A DNA stretch of 64,000 bases from Antarctobacter albus (GCF_900101505.1 NZ_FMZI01000005.1:248001-312000); one strand, 5' to 3'. Shown: positions 53,014-62,134, numbered from the stretch's first letter. Notes: generated by a model from the letters alone, not told the origin. A program made the numbers and translations.

Positions 53014-53982
53014 TCACATACCCAGTTCTGCGGCCAGCGCCTCCGGCGTCATGGCGCCCGCCGCCGCGCCACCACGCGCAAGTCGGGCGGCAAGCGAGGT
53101 TATGGCCGCATTGAGGGGCGCCTGCCCACCGTTGCGCCGGGCGATCAGTGCCACCTCGCCGTTGAGGTAATCCGTCTCGACCGACCCCGCCCCCCGCAGA
53201 AAGCTCTGCGTGGTGGAATTGCCGGCCCGGTCGATCCCCTCGATGGGCGCAATCTCCAACAGCGTGCCACGACGCGGGTCGCCATCCCCCATGTCCTGCC
53301 AGGACACGCCCGCAGCCCGGAATACGGTTTCAGCCTCCTGGCGCAGGGCGGATGTGATCTCGGGCGCCTTCACGCCACGTCCCAGGGCCGCCTCGACGAT
53401 ATTGCCGAGGTTGACGATCAGCTTGCCGAACTTGTTTTCCATCACGGCGTCCGTCACGAATGACCGGATGCCGGCCCCCGTCAGCGCCTCGGCCAACGCT
53501 TCATCCGCCGCGTCGAAACCTCCGGGATAGCGGCCGATGTCGAAGACACCGTAATTGGGGCGCCCGAAACAGATCGCCTCGTCCGCCGCGATATATTCGG
53601 CGGGCAGCATCACGTTGATCCCATGCACGTTGTCGAAGAACCGAAGCGCGAGGTCCTCGTTGGCGACACCGTTCTGCATGCAGAAGACAGGTTGCGAGAC
53701 ATAGCCAGCGGCACGCAGGTCGCCCAGCGCTGCCGCGCTGTCCTGGCTCTTGGTCGCAAGCAAGATCATGTCGTCGTCGCGCGCTGCCAGCTCTGTCGCC
53801 CGTTCAACCAGGTCAAGCGGGACGCGCTTTTCGCCCTGGTGGCCGCGCAGCAAAAGACCCTTGTCGCGCACCGCTGCCAGCCGCCGCCCGCGCGCGACGC
53901 CGATCACCTCGTGCCCGGCCTGGGCGAGCGCTGCCCCGACGACCCCGCCAACGGCACCAACGCCGAAAATCACCACCCTCAT
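53014..53982 (-). CDS. ketopantoate reductase family (PanE/ApbA-like) oxidoreductase
   Basis: A 322-residue protein with an N-terminal NAD(P) fold (MRVVIFGVGAVGGVVGAALA) and an ApbA C-terminal domain (AVMENKFGKLIVNLGN, with conserved Lys and Asn). PanE reduces ketopantoate in CoA synthesis, but many relatives act on other 2-oxoacids. It is convergent with the Rieske-GS pair and starts at ATG 53982, with GGGAGAG upstream; a longer start at 53997 is possible. Confidence 0.88.
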   Translation of the reverse strand: MRVVIFGVGAVGGVVGAALAQAGHEVIGVARGRRLAAVRDKGLLLRGHQGEKRVPLDLVERATELAARDDDMILLATKSQDSAAALGDLRAAGYVSQPVFCMQNGVANEDLALRFFDNVHGINVMLPAEYIAADEAICFGRPNYGVFDIGRYPGGFDAADEALAEALTGAGIRSFVTDAVMENKFGKLIVNLGNIVEAALGRGVKAPEITSALRQEAETVFRAAGVSWQDMGDGDPRRGTLLEIAPIEGIDRAGNSTTQSFLRGAGSVETDYLNGEVALIARRNGGQAPLNAAITSLAARLARGGAAAGAMTPEALAAELGM

Positions 53983-54256
53983 GTCCGTCTCTCCCATCCG
54001 CATTTTGGGCGCGAGCATGGGGGGCCGACAGGGGCGGTGCAAGCCTGGTCCAGGGTGGCAGCCTCCACGCCGATCAATTGTTTCCAATCCGGCAATGCAG
54101 AGTTTCCACCTGGAACAATACCCGTTGCACAACCCATGCGAGAAACTGCTAACATGGACCTGTTTTTCAGTCCGATTGACGGCCCCCGGCCGAAGTATTC
54201 CAGAAATCCATAACCTCCGAACGGTGGACTTCCGTGCGGGCCAAGGGAGAAAGGCC

Positions 54257-56668
54257 ATGCCACCTCTGGGAATTTCAGGGCCGCTTGACGACTTCGAGGA
54301 TGTGACCGGCGCCTTCGAGATCGAAGTGGTCGCGCGTTTCGACGACCTCGACGCAGGCTATTGGCAGCGCGTCTTCGACTTTGGCGACGGGCCGGACAGC
54401 AACAACCTGCTGCTGACACAATACGAGAACACCAACACCCTGATGTTCGTCCTCTACCAGGATGGACAGGCCTACCGCGTCACCGCACCAGAGGCGATCG
54501 TCGAAGGCGAAACCGCCACCTGGAACGTTGGCATCGCGGCTGATGGCACCATGTGGATCAACAAGAACGGTGTCCGACTGGCCGAAGCGGCCGGCGTGGT
54601 CCCCACCGACACGGTGCGGCTCAACGAACTGCTGGGAGAGTCGAACTGGGCGGATGACACGCCGCTGGACGGTGCCGTCCTGGGATTAGACGTGACCAAC
54701 ATCGGCGACACCGTTGATGGTGGACGCCTGAATATGCCCGAACAGATCGGCGGCGCCTTTCAACTGGACCTTGTCGCCCGGTTCGACGATCTTGACGCCG
54801 CGCAGGACCAGACCCTCTTCGACTTTGGCGGGGACGGCCCCGAGGGCGCGATCCGGTTGCAACAAGTGGGGACTTCGGATGCCCTGCGCTTTTCCATTCA
54901 GCAGGACGGGACCACCCACGAGATCATCGCCGAAGGTGCCCTGATCGAAGGGGAATACGCGATCTGGTCCGTCGGCATAGACCCGGACGGGCGCATGTGG
55001 CTGGAAAAGGACGGCACCTTGCTGGCAGAGGGCGCCGGGGTGGTGCCTGCGGACGTGGATCGGGGTCCGCTGTCGGTCGGGAGCCCCGCAGGGTCCGACG
55101 GAGAACCACTTGATGGCGTCGTGCTGGACCTGACGGTGACACAGGGGCCGAGCGATCCTGTGGACCCAGTTGACCCGGTGGACCCAACGGACCCGGTTGA
55201 TCCGGTAGATCCGACCGACCCGGTTGATCCCGTTGATCCGGTGGAGCCTGTCGATGGCCCGCAACAGATCGACGGGGCCTTCCGGATCGACGCGACCGTG
55301 CGTTTCGATGACATCGAGGGCGGATACTGGCAGCGGGTCATCGACTTTGGCGACGGCCCGGCCACGAACAACATCCTTTTCACCCAGATCGAGAACACCT
55401 CTGGCATCATGCTGGAACTCTGGCAGGACGGCGAGGTCTATCGCGTCGTGGCCGAGGCCGCCATCGTGGAGGGAGAGACCGCTGACTGGAGTTTCGGCAT
55501 CGACGAAACCGGGCTGATGTGGATCGACAAGGATGGCGTGCGGCTGACAGAGGAACAAGGCGTGGTTCCGGCGGACGTGGATCGTGCCAACTTGCTGATA
55601 GGCAGCTCCAACTGGGACGGGGACTCACCGCTGATCGGCGAAGTCGCGGTCCTGACCGTCACCAATGGCACAGATCCTGCAGACCCGGGCGATCCGACCG
55701 ACCCCACGGACCCAACGGACCCCACCGATCCGGTGGACCCGACCGATCCCGTCGATCCCGGACCGCCCATCGCCGGCAGCGGCGACATGGTGATCGTGGC
55801 TCACCAGGACGACGACCTGCTGTTCATGAACCCGACGCTGGACACGCTGATCGACGGCGACACGCCCGTGACCACCATCTACCTGACCGCCGGTGATGCA
55901 GGGCGCGGCGAAGACTACTGGGCCGGACGCGAGGCCGGGGAAAAGGCGGCCTATGGCTACATGGCTGGGTCCGATGAGTGGGTGGATGAAACCGTCAGCG
56001 TGACGGTCGGAGACACGACCTACGAAGTGGCCAGTTCCTACCTGGCCGATGATCCCGACGTGCGCCTGTATTTCCTACGCCTGCCGGACGGGTTCGGGGA
56101 TGGCAGCGGCTCTCCCACCTACGGCTACCAGAGCCTCGAGCAACTGGCCGAGGGAGAGATCGACAGCGTGACGGCAGTGGATGGCAGCGCCACCTATACT
56201 TCCGAAGAGCTGACCGGCCTGCTGACCGCGCTGATGGAACGGCACACGCCGGACCATATCCATATCCAGGACCACACCAGCGACCTGGCCGACATCGAGC
56301 ATTCCGACCACCTGACCACGGCGGCCTTTGCGACCGATGCCGTGGCCGGTTACAACGCGGATCTCACGGTCACGAGCTATGTCGGTTATGCCTCCTGGGG
56401 GCTGGAAGAAAACCTGACGCCCGAAGAACAGACCGTGGTGGAAACCACCTTTGACACCTATGCCGCCCATGATCCGCTGGTCTTTGGCAGCGATGGCGCG
56501 CTTATCGGCTCTTACGTGGACTGGGTTCAGCGCGAATACGTCGCCGACGAATACCAGCTGACCGCGACCGATCCGGCTACCCTGTACGAAGCACTGATGC
56601 AGCCGTCAGAGGCCGCCGAGCCGCCCCCGGAAGACCCCGCGCCGGAAGAAATCGACCTGGTGATCTGA
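54257..56668 (+). CDS. acidic multidomain protein: three sandwich-like repeats plus PIG-L deacetylase
   Basis: 803 residues. Three related modules occupy about 14-150, 160-297 and 336-471; each holds F-D-D-L/I, WQRV-DFGDGP or equivalent, and GVVP(A/T)D, suggesting LamG/concanavalin-like sandwiches. Asp-Pro linkers follow (299-333 and 473-503). Residues 508-765 are a PIG-L/LmbE domain with AHQDDD at 515-520 and HSDH at 682-685, the metal sites of sugar N-deacetylases. No N-terminal signal is visible although the Asp-rich composition fits an exported protein; type I secretion or a missed leader is possible. ATG 54257 has GGGAGAAAGG upstream. Confidence 0.85.
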   Translation: MPPLGISGPLDDFEDVTGAFEIEVVARFDDLDAGYWQRVFDFGDGPDSNNLLLTQYENTNTLMFVLYQDGQAYRVTAPEAIVEGETATWNVGIAADGTMWINKNGVRLAEAAGVVPTDTVRLNELLGESNWADDTPLDGAVLGLDVTNIGDTVDGGRLNMPEQIGGAFQLDLVARFDDLDAAQDQTLFDFGGDGPEGAIRLQQVGTSDALRFSIQQDGTTHEIIAEGALIEGEYAIWSVGIDPDGRMWLEKDGTLLAEGAGVVPADVDRGPLSVGSPAGSDGEPLDGVVLDLTVTQGPSDPVDPVDPVDPTDPVDPVDPTDPVDPVDPVEPVDGPQQIDGAFRIDATVRFDDIEGGYWQRVIDFGDGPATNNILFTQIENTSGIMLELWQDGEVYRVVAEAAIVEGETADWSFGIDETGLMWIDKDGVRLTEEQGVVPADVDRANLLIGSSNWDGDSPLIGEVAVLTVTNGTDPADPGDPTDPTDPTDPTDPVDPTDPVDPGPPIAGSGDMVIVAHQDDDLLFMNPTLDTLIDGDTPVTTIYLTAGDAGRGEDYWAGREAGEKAAYGYMAGSDEWVDETVSVTVGDTTYEVASSYLADDPDVRLYFLRLPDGFGDGSGSPTYGYQSLEQLAEGEIDSVTAVDGSATYTSEELTGLLTALMERHTPDHIHIQDHTSDLADIEHSDHLTTAAFATDAVAGYNADLTVTSYVGYASWGLEENLTPEEQTVVETTFDTYAAHDPLVFGSDGALIGSYVDWVQREYVADEYQLTATDPATLYEALMQPSEAAEPPPEDPAPEEIDLVI
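55153..55250 (+). repeat. Asp-Pro-Val/Thr linker repeat 1
   Basis: Encodes about eleven DP(V/T/E) tripeptide units between the second and third sandwich modules. At the DNA level the unit is a 9-bp near-repeat with many synonymous changes, so the amino-acid pattern rather than the DNA is conserved. Confidence 0.85.
55673..55762 (+). repeat. Asp-Pro-Thr/Val linker repeat 2
   Basis: About ten further DP(A/G/T/V) units leading into the PIG-L domain, of the same kind as linker 1 with more Thr. Confidence 0.85.
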
Positions 56669-56744
56669 ACCGCGCCGCGACTCCGCAAAGGGATGACCCC
56701 GCAGGCGGAATCGGCGTAGCCTCGGGCCGAAGACCGGAGGCCCC

Positions 56745-57443
56745 ATGTCATACACATTGCTCTACTGGCCAATCCCCTTCCGGGGCCATGTGCCTCGGTT
56801 CATCCTGGCCCAGGCGGGTGCAGAGTGGGACGAACCGGGCTTTGACGCCGTCCTGGCCGCCAAGACCGCCCGCCCCGAAGAGCAGCCGACGCCCTTCATC
56901 GGCCCGCCCGTGCTGATCGACCATGACACCGGGCGGGCCCTGTCGCAGATGCCCGCCATCTGCATGTACCTGGGGCGCAAACACGGCCTGTCGCACGATC
57001 CGGACCTGGAATTGCGCCTGCTCTGCGATGCCTCGGACATCCTGCTCGAGATCACCTGCCATCATGGTGCCACCATGTGGACGCGGGACAGCTGGACCGC
57101 CTTCCGGGAGGATCGCCTGCCACGCTGGATGCGGGGCCACGAACGCTTGGTGATGGAGACGAGGGGCACGGCAACGGATGGGTTCGTCTCCGGCGCAGAG
57201 GCGCCGGGCCTCGCCGACCTCACGCTGGCCGCGCTGTGGCACACGATGGTCGATCGCCTGCCGCCACTTCGGCCCCTGCTGCATGAGCACGCGCCGGTGC
57301 TGACCGCATTGGTGGACCGCGTGGCCGCCTTGCCCGCCTTGGTGCGTCTGCGCAACGACTGGGCCGATCGCGCGGATGTCTATTGCGCGGGGCAGATAGA
57401 GGCCTCGCTGCTGGAGATGCTGAACGAGGATATGGGCAGATGA
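56745..57443 (+). CDS. glutathione S-transferase-like protein
   Basis: A 232-residue GST-fold protein. N-terminal thioredoxin-like half (YTLLYWPIPFRGHVPRFILAQAGAEW, with the conserved cis-Pro region PPVLIDHDTGRALSQMPAICMYLG) and a helical C-terminal half (GLADLTLAALWHTM). It resembles the class of GSTs that act on 4-carboxymuconolactone- or sigma-type substrates less than typical beta GSTs. Its last codons, GAT ATG GGC AGA TGA, sit at the point where the next gene's frame should begin. Confidence 0.87.
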   Translation: MSYTLLYWPIPFRGHVPRFILAQAGAEWDEPGFDAVLAAKTARPEEQPTPFIGPPVLIDHDTGRALSQMPAICMYLGRKHGLSHDPDLELRLLCDASDILLEITCHHGATMWTRDSWTAFREDRLPRWMRGHERLVMETRGTATDGFVSGAEAPGLADLTLAALWHTMVDRLPPLRPLLHEHAPVLTALVDRVAALPALVRLRNDWADRADVYCAGQIEASLLEMLNEDMGR

Positions 57444-57474
57444 GCACATCGACGAAGACCTGTTCCTGAAAGGG

Positions 57475-57819
57475 TTGGATCAACGCCGGGCAACGCTGGG
57501 CGCAGACTATGTTGACCGGAACCAGGCCGAGGCCGATGACTTCACCCGCCCGTTTCAGGAGGCTACGATCGCCTGGTGCTGGGGGTTCCGCTGGGGCGAC
57601 GACGTGATCGACGCCAAGACACGCAGCATGATGAACCTTGCCATGATCGGCGCGCTGGGAAAGATGCAGGCATGGGAAACCCATTGCCGCGGCACCCGGA
57701 CAAACGGCGTCTCCTGGGAGGAAATCCGCGCCATCATTCACGTCGTCGGGATCTATTGCGGCGTGCCACAAGTACTGGAATGCGTTCGCGTGGCGCGCCG
57801 CGTGAAGGAGGCCGAGTGA
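57475..57819 (+). CDS. carboxymuconolactone decarboxylase-like protein, start disrupted
   Basis: A CMD/AhpD-fold protein: DQRRATLGADYVDRNQAE, with FRWGDDVIDAKTRSMMNLAMI and GVSWEEIRAIIHVVGIYCGVP. The AhpD-type CxxC pair is absent. The only in-frame canonical-like start is TTG 57475, yet family-like sequence (DEHIDEDLFLKGL) continues upstream to about 57436 without a start codon. Removing one G from the GGG at 57434-57436 would put an ATG (57432) in frame and would also fuse it to the GST. See findings. The boundaries given are the conservative ones. Confidence 0.7.
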   Translation: MDQRRATLGADYVDRNQAEADDFTRPFQEATIAWCWGFRWGDDVIDAKTRSMMNLAMIGALGKMQAWETHCRGTRTNGVSWEEIRAIIHVVGIYCGVPQVLECVRVARRVKEAE

Positions 57820-57822
57820 CCC

Positions 57823-58785
57823 TCAGGGCTCGCAGGTCTGGGCGGTGGTGACCGTCACCCCTTCCGAAGCCAGATAGTCCGCAAGGTCCGCCGATGGCAG
57901 GGCGAAATCGGTTTTCACCTTGGGTGATGCCCCCTCGCCCGAGGGATTGGCCCAGATGATGAAGGTGTTCATGCCGATGACCTGCCCGCAGGCGTTGATC
58001 AGCGGGCCACCACTGTTGCCCTGCAGGACCTCGGCGGAATGGGCAAAGACCTCGCGCCCGTCCGCCTGCGGCAGGGCGTCGATGAATTCGCCCGCGCGAA
58101 AGATCATGCGCGGCAGTCCGGTCTGCTGGAAGGATTGGAACAGGCCCGGAAATCCGACGGAAACCACCGGGTCCAGTTCGGTCACTCTGTTCATGAACTG
58201 CAATGGTTGCACACCCTGGCCGCCCTCCACCTCGACGATGGCATAGTCGCGTTCGGCCAGCCCCTCGCCCCGCTTGACGGTGCGGGCGGTGACACGACCC
58301 CGGACCGGGGTCGGGAACAGCGTTTCGGAATAGACCAGCACATCGACCTCCGCCCCCACGACGTGGGCATTGGTGGCGACATGCCGTGGCGTGACGAAGA
58401 ATCCCGTGCCTGATCCCTCGCCCGCCTGGATGAAGACCACGGCCCCATCGGCGACCGCTCGCAGGCGCGACATGTCGGGGCGACCGGCAAAGACGGTCGG
58501 CGCAGGGCCCGTGTTCGGGCTGACCTGGTCGATGGTGCACTGGAACCCGGAGAGGCGCTGCTCCGCCTCGGCCACCCGGGATTGCAGGCGCTGGCCCACA
58601 CCCTGTTCAAAGGCCAGGAGCGACGACAGCACCGAGGGGTCCGAGCTTTGCCGGGGCAGGTCGGGCGGCTGTGACAGAAAGCGGGGCGCGATCATCACGG
58701 CGATCAGCAGCCCGCTGGCAAAGATCACCGCCGCACGCAGTATGGTCCACCAGGCGGGGGCTTGGGGGTTGGGTTTCGCGGTCAT
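57823..58785 (-). CDS. membrane-anchored trypsin-like serine protease
   Basis: A 320-residue protein: N-terminal signal anchor (about 15-33), a linker with possible coiled coil, then a chymotrypsin-fold protease with the triad H141 (TNAHVVG), D180 (ERDYAIVEV) and S258 (LQGNSGGPL). No PDZ domain, unlike DegP/DegQ. It is the last gene of the minus-strand operon and overlaps the preceding gene by 4 bp. It probably faces the periplasm and may process or monitor the operon's other membrane proteins. Confidence 0.87.
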   Translation of the reverse strand: MTAKPNPQAPAWWTILRAAVIFASGLLIAVMIAPRFLSQPPDLPRQSSDPSVLSSLLAFEQGVGQRLQSRVAEAEQRLSGFQCTIDQVSPNTGPAPTVFAGRPDMSRLRAVADGAVVFIQAGEGSGTGFFVTPRHVATNAHVVGAEVDVLVYSETLFPTPVRGRVTARTVKRGEGLAERDYAIVEVEGGQGVQPLQFMNRVTELDPVVSVGFPGLFQSFQQTGLPRMIFRAGEFIDALPQADGREVFAHSAEVLQGNSGGPLINACGQVIGMNTFIIWANPSGEGASPKVKTDFALPSADLADYLASEGVTVTTAQTCEP

Positions 58786-60323
58786 TGGAGGCGCCTCAAC
58801 TCTGTCTTGACGCTGGCATCATCCCCGGCATCGCGGGGCGTCAGCGTACAGTCCGCGGTCCGGTCCTGGGCGATTTCACAGGTCACGGCATAGGGCACGA
58901 CAAACAGCCCCTCGCCGCAATCGGCGCGTTCTCCCTCGACCATCTGCAGACGGTTCTCAGCATCGAAAGAGGCGGTCACGGTGCCCGTGCAGATGGTCCC
59001 GTCCTCCAGCAGAACCCGGCGCGTGCCCTCGCCGGAGGCATCGATGTCATATTCGACAACGATCTTCAGGTCCGGGCGTTCGCTGTCCGAGAAGGTCAGG
59101 AAAAGCTGTTCGGCGACGGAGCGCCAGGTGCCTTCGAGGAAGGACAGGTCGTCGACATCCTCGGCCCCGTCCGGCACCACAAGCGGATCGCCCTCGGGGT
59201 CAGGGTCCGCAGGCGGGTCGTCAGCGGGCGGATCATCTGCCGGAGGCTCGTCGGCCGGAGGTTCGTCCACGGGCGGGTTATCAACCGGCGGCTCATCTGC
59301 AGGCGGATCGTCAGGCGGAGGCGCATCGGCCGGAGGCTCGTCCAGCGGCGGATCACCGGCGGGCGGCTCGTCAGCAGGCGGCTCGCCTGGGGCCGGGTCC
59401 ACGATCGGCGGCTCATCCGGCGGCGGATCATCGGCGGGCGGTTCGTCTGCCGGGGGTGACGCGGGCGGATCAACCGGCGTACCCTGAGGCGGACTTTCCG
59501 GGTTCGGGCCGGGGGGCGGTGTCGGGTCCACCGGCACAGGCGGCGCGGTGCATTGCCCAAGACAGGCCAGGGCACGATCCAGCAGATCCTCCTGCAGCCC
59601 GTCCACGTCCCGGCGCAAAGCCTCGTTCGCGGCCTGCAGGCGCCGCAATTCGGCCAGTTCGGCGGGATCGCTGCCGTCAGGCTCTGCCGCGGCAACCAGA
59701 GGCGCATCGAATAGCCCCGCCGACTTTCCGAACAGGGTCAATGCCACAAGACAAAGCGCCCCAATCATACACAGCGTCAGGACGCTGCCCCCCAGCAGGC
59801 GGCGCTCTGTCCCGGCTGTTTCCGGGTCCTTGGGCGGTTCCGACTGCAGTGGCGCGCGGCGCTCTGTCCCGGGATAGGTCAGCGGCACGAAATCGCGCGG
59901 CGGCTCGAACCCCCAGTTCACCACCACCGGTCTGCCGCCCGTGACAAAGACGTCATCCTCGGATGGGTCGGTCAGAGCCAGCGACAGGATCTTGTGTATC
60001 TGTCCCGCGTTTTCCGCCGGGGCCGCTTCGGCGAAGGCGCGCATTTCGCGGCGCCACTCGGCCAGCTGGGCCAGAGCCTCGCGCCGTTCCGGCCCGCGCA
60101 GGGCAGAAAGCGGTTGCGGGTCGCCCGCCGCATCGGTGAACCAATCGGTAAAGCCGCTTTCGGCCTCACGGACGGGTTCGGCGAAATAGCCGGCCGTTTC
60201 CCCGCCCAGGTACTCGGCGACATAGGCGCGCAGCTGCGGGAAATAGGCGGTTATGGGGCGGCCAAAGGCCCCCTGCGGCGCCTGCTGACTTTCATCCGTC
60301 CGGATCAGGAAGCTGGAGGCCAT
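58782..60323 (-). CDS. single-pass membrane protein with Pro-Ala-Asp-Glu-rich stalk
   Basis: 513 residues. Cytoplasmic N-terminal domain (1-175) with GFTDWFTD at about 57-64 and GGRPVVVNWGF ending at 139; a transmembrane helix at about 178-200; a short coiled coil (219-250); a 124-residue stalk of (PADEP)-like units (262-385); then a C-terminal domain with four Cys. The ATG at 60323 overlaps the previous stop (TGATG). The N-terminal domain resembles that of the next gene upstream at the same motif position. Function unknown. Confidence 0.8.
   Translation of the reverse strand: MASSFLIRTDESQQAPQGAFGRPITAYFPQLRAYVAEYLGGETAGYFAEPVREAESGFTDWFTDAAGDPQPLSALRGPERREALAQLAEWRREMRAFAEAAPAENAGQIHKILSLALTDPSEDDVFVTGGRPVVVNWGFEPPRDFVPLTYPGTERRAPLQSEPPKDPETAGTERRLLGGSVLTLCMIGALCLVALTLFGKSAGLFDAPLVAAAEPDGSDPAELAELRRLQAANEALRRDVDGLQEDLLDRALACLGQCTAPPVPVDPTPPPGPNPESPPQGTPVDPPASPPADEPPADDPPPDEPPIVDPAPGEPPADEPPAGDPPLDEPPADAPPPDDPPADEPPVDNPPVDEPPADEPPADDPPADDPPADPDPEGDPLVVPDGAEDVDDLSFLEGTWRSVAEQLFLTFSDSERPDLKIVVEYDIDASGEGTRRVLLEDGTICTGTVTASFDAENRLQMVEGERADCGEGLFVVPYAVTCEIAQDRTADCTLTPRDAGDDASVKTELRRLQ
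59169..59540 (-). repeat. PADEPP-type stalk repeat
   Basis: Codes for residues 262-385 of the membrane protein, almost wholly Pro, Ala, Asp and Glu in 5-residue units. On the DNA level it is a run of 15-bp imperfect GGCGGCTCGTC-like repeats. Confidence 0.85.
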
Positions 60324-62122
60324 CAGGGCGTTCCGCACTCTTCGCGCACCACCATGCGGGCCGCTTGCAGGATCTCGGAGGGCAACCGCGATTGAGCTGG
60401 GGCATCCAGCAACTCTCGGTAGTTGCGGGTTTCATCCGGAGGCCAGACCATGCGCTGATACAGGTCCGCCCACTGCGGCTTGGGCTCTGTCAGGGTGATC
60501 AGCGTGTGTTCGATCGGCACGCGGGACGTCTGGAAGGCTGCCTCGAACTGAGCAAGGAAATCCTCGGGGTTGTCCTGGGCATCGGTGATCGTGACCACGG
60601 TGATCAACGAGAAATCGGTTCCCGCCTTCTGGATCTCCTGGCGCAGCCACTCGATATAGGCGGCAAACCGGGGCGTCGGGCGCCCGTTGGCCGTGGGATC
60701 GGACAAAAAGGCCGCGCCGTCAGTGCGCAGGTCGACCGGGAACTCCCCCCGCATGAGCTCGAGCGTGGCGAAGGTTTCTGCCGGGAGGCGTGTACGCAGC
60801 TCTTCCAGCGCGTCCAGCATACGGCTGAAGTTGTGCGGCGGCTGCTGGCGGTTTTGGTCCATGCTGGACGACCAGTCGGCCCCGATCAGCAGGCGGACCG
60901 GCAGGTTGGTGGTGAAGGGCGTGCAACGGTTGGCCTCGCGCGCGACCTCGACGGGCACGGTCAGGGTCAACCCGTCATCGCTCTGGACGCGGCAGTCGAA
61001 TGTCTCGCTCTGGACGGTGTCATCGGGGTTGCGCGGATAGGTGACACGGCCATTTTCCACCACGCCAGGCGCATCACAGCCGACCACCTGCCAGACCCGG
61101 TTGCCGCCGTTCACAACGCCCGACAGGACATCCACCGAGACGCTTGGCTCACCCGGGGGCAGGATGGCCGACACCGTGCGCGCCGACGGCGCCGTGCCCG
61201 ATACGCCCCCACCCGTTCCGGCCCCGGCGCCGCCCTGACCGCCAACGGCAATCACGACATCCGCCGCATCGGTCAGGCCAGACGGATCCTGCACCGTGCA
61301 GCTGAACCGCACCTCGCCCGAGGATTGCGCCGGATCGCGGGCAAAGCGCACGGTCTGGTCATCCCGCACGATGCCCGGCGCGTCGCAACCGGCGATGGTG
61401 ATCGGGTCGCCATCGGGATCACTGTCATTGGCGACGACGTTCACATCGACAAAAACCACGCCGTCCGGCAGCACGCCCCGGTCTTCCTGTGCGATCGGCG
61501 CGTTGCAGGCCCGCAGGCCGAAGTCGCACAAAAGCGCAGGACCGAAAAGTAAAGCCAGAAGCCCAAGCAAGAGCAGCAACAGCGCGAGCCCGCCGAACAA
61601 CAGCCGCTTGCGGTTGCGGCCCGCGTCATCCGGCCCCCCCGCGACGGGCTTGTCCTTTTTCGGGATCTTGATGCTGCGCAGATCCAGAGACGCGCCATCG
61701 GACTGGAACCCCCACAGCGTGACCACAGGCGCGCCATCGACAATCCAGATCGCATCCCGGCTGGGCACGCGAAAGGCCTTTTCCAACGCCAGCGCGATGT
61801 TGCGATTGTTGCTGTCGCCACTGTCGGCAAGCCCCTGGCGAAATGCCTCGATCTCGTTGACGATGGCTTCGATCCGGCCGTCGATCTCCTTGCGGGTGTC
61901 GGGCCGCTGGTCGGCGTATTTCACCGCCGTCTTGTAATCCTCGGTGTAGAAATCGATCCGGTCGTCGCCGACGGCCTCGGGCATGGCGAAAAAGGTCTGC
62001 GCATCTTTGGACAGGCGCATCTTGAAGGCGGTCTCGAACTGCTGGAACAGCTGCATGACATTGCGTTCGGACCATCCGATCCCTGAAACGCGCGACCTTG
62101 GCTCGGATGTCAGCAGTTTCAT
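60323..62122 (-). CDS. membrane protein with VWA-like domain and two-cysteine repeats
   Basis: 599 residues. Cytoplasmic N-terminal domain (1-170) with DDRIDFYTEDY at about 53-63 and DGAPVVTLWGF ending at 139; transmembrane helix at about 174-198; two immunoglobulin-like repeats, each with GCDAPG and a later Cys (245-290, 348-393); and a C-terminal VWA-like domain with a MIDAS pattern D416-x-S418-x-S420 (ADWSSSMDQN). Such a metal-ion site suggests protein binding in the periplasm. It starts 12 bp after the upstream gene. Confidence 0.8.
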   Translation of the reverse strand: MKLLTSEPRSRVSGIGWSERNVMQLFQQFETAFKMRLSKDAQTFFAMPEAVGDDRIDFYTEDYKTAVKYADQRPDTRKEIDGRIEAIVNEIEAFRQGLADSGDSNNRNIALALEKAFRVPSRDAIWIVDGAPVVTLWGFQSDGASLDLRSIKIPKKDKPVAGGPDDAGRNRKRLLFGGLALLLLLLGLLALLFGPALLCDFGLRACNAPIAQEDRGVLPDGVVFVDVNVVANDSDPDGDPITIAGCDAPGIVRDDQTVRFARDPAQSSGEVRFSCTVQDPSGLTDAADVVIAVGGQGGAGAGTGGGVSGTAPSARTVSAILPPGEPSVSVDVLSGVVNGGNRVWQVVGCDAPGVVENGRVTYPRNPDDTVQSETFDCRVQSDDGLTLTVPVEVAREANRCTPFTTNLPVRLLIGADWSSSMDQNRQQPPHNFSRMLDALEELRTRLPAETFATLELMRGEFPVDLRTDGAAFLSDPTANGRPTPRFAAYIEWLRQEIQKAGTDFSLITVVTITDAQDNPEDFLAQFEAAFQTSRVPIEHTLITLTEPKPQWADLYQRMVWPPDETRNYRELLDAPAQSRLPSEILQAARMVVREECGTP

Positions 62123-62134
62123 CGGGTCTAATCC

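Noticed and set aside
54102-54116. GTTTCCACCTGGAAC imperfect palindrome as an operator before the PIG-L protein gene
   Set aside because: Two mismatched positions, no second copy, and 140 bp from the start; too weak to call.
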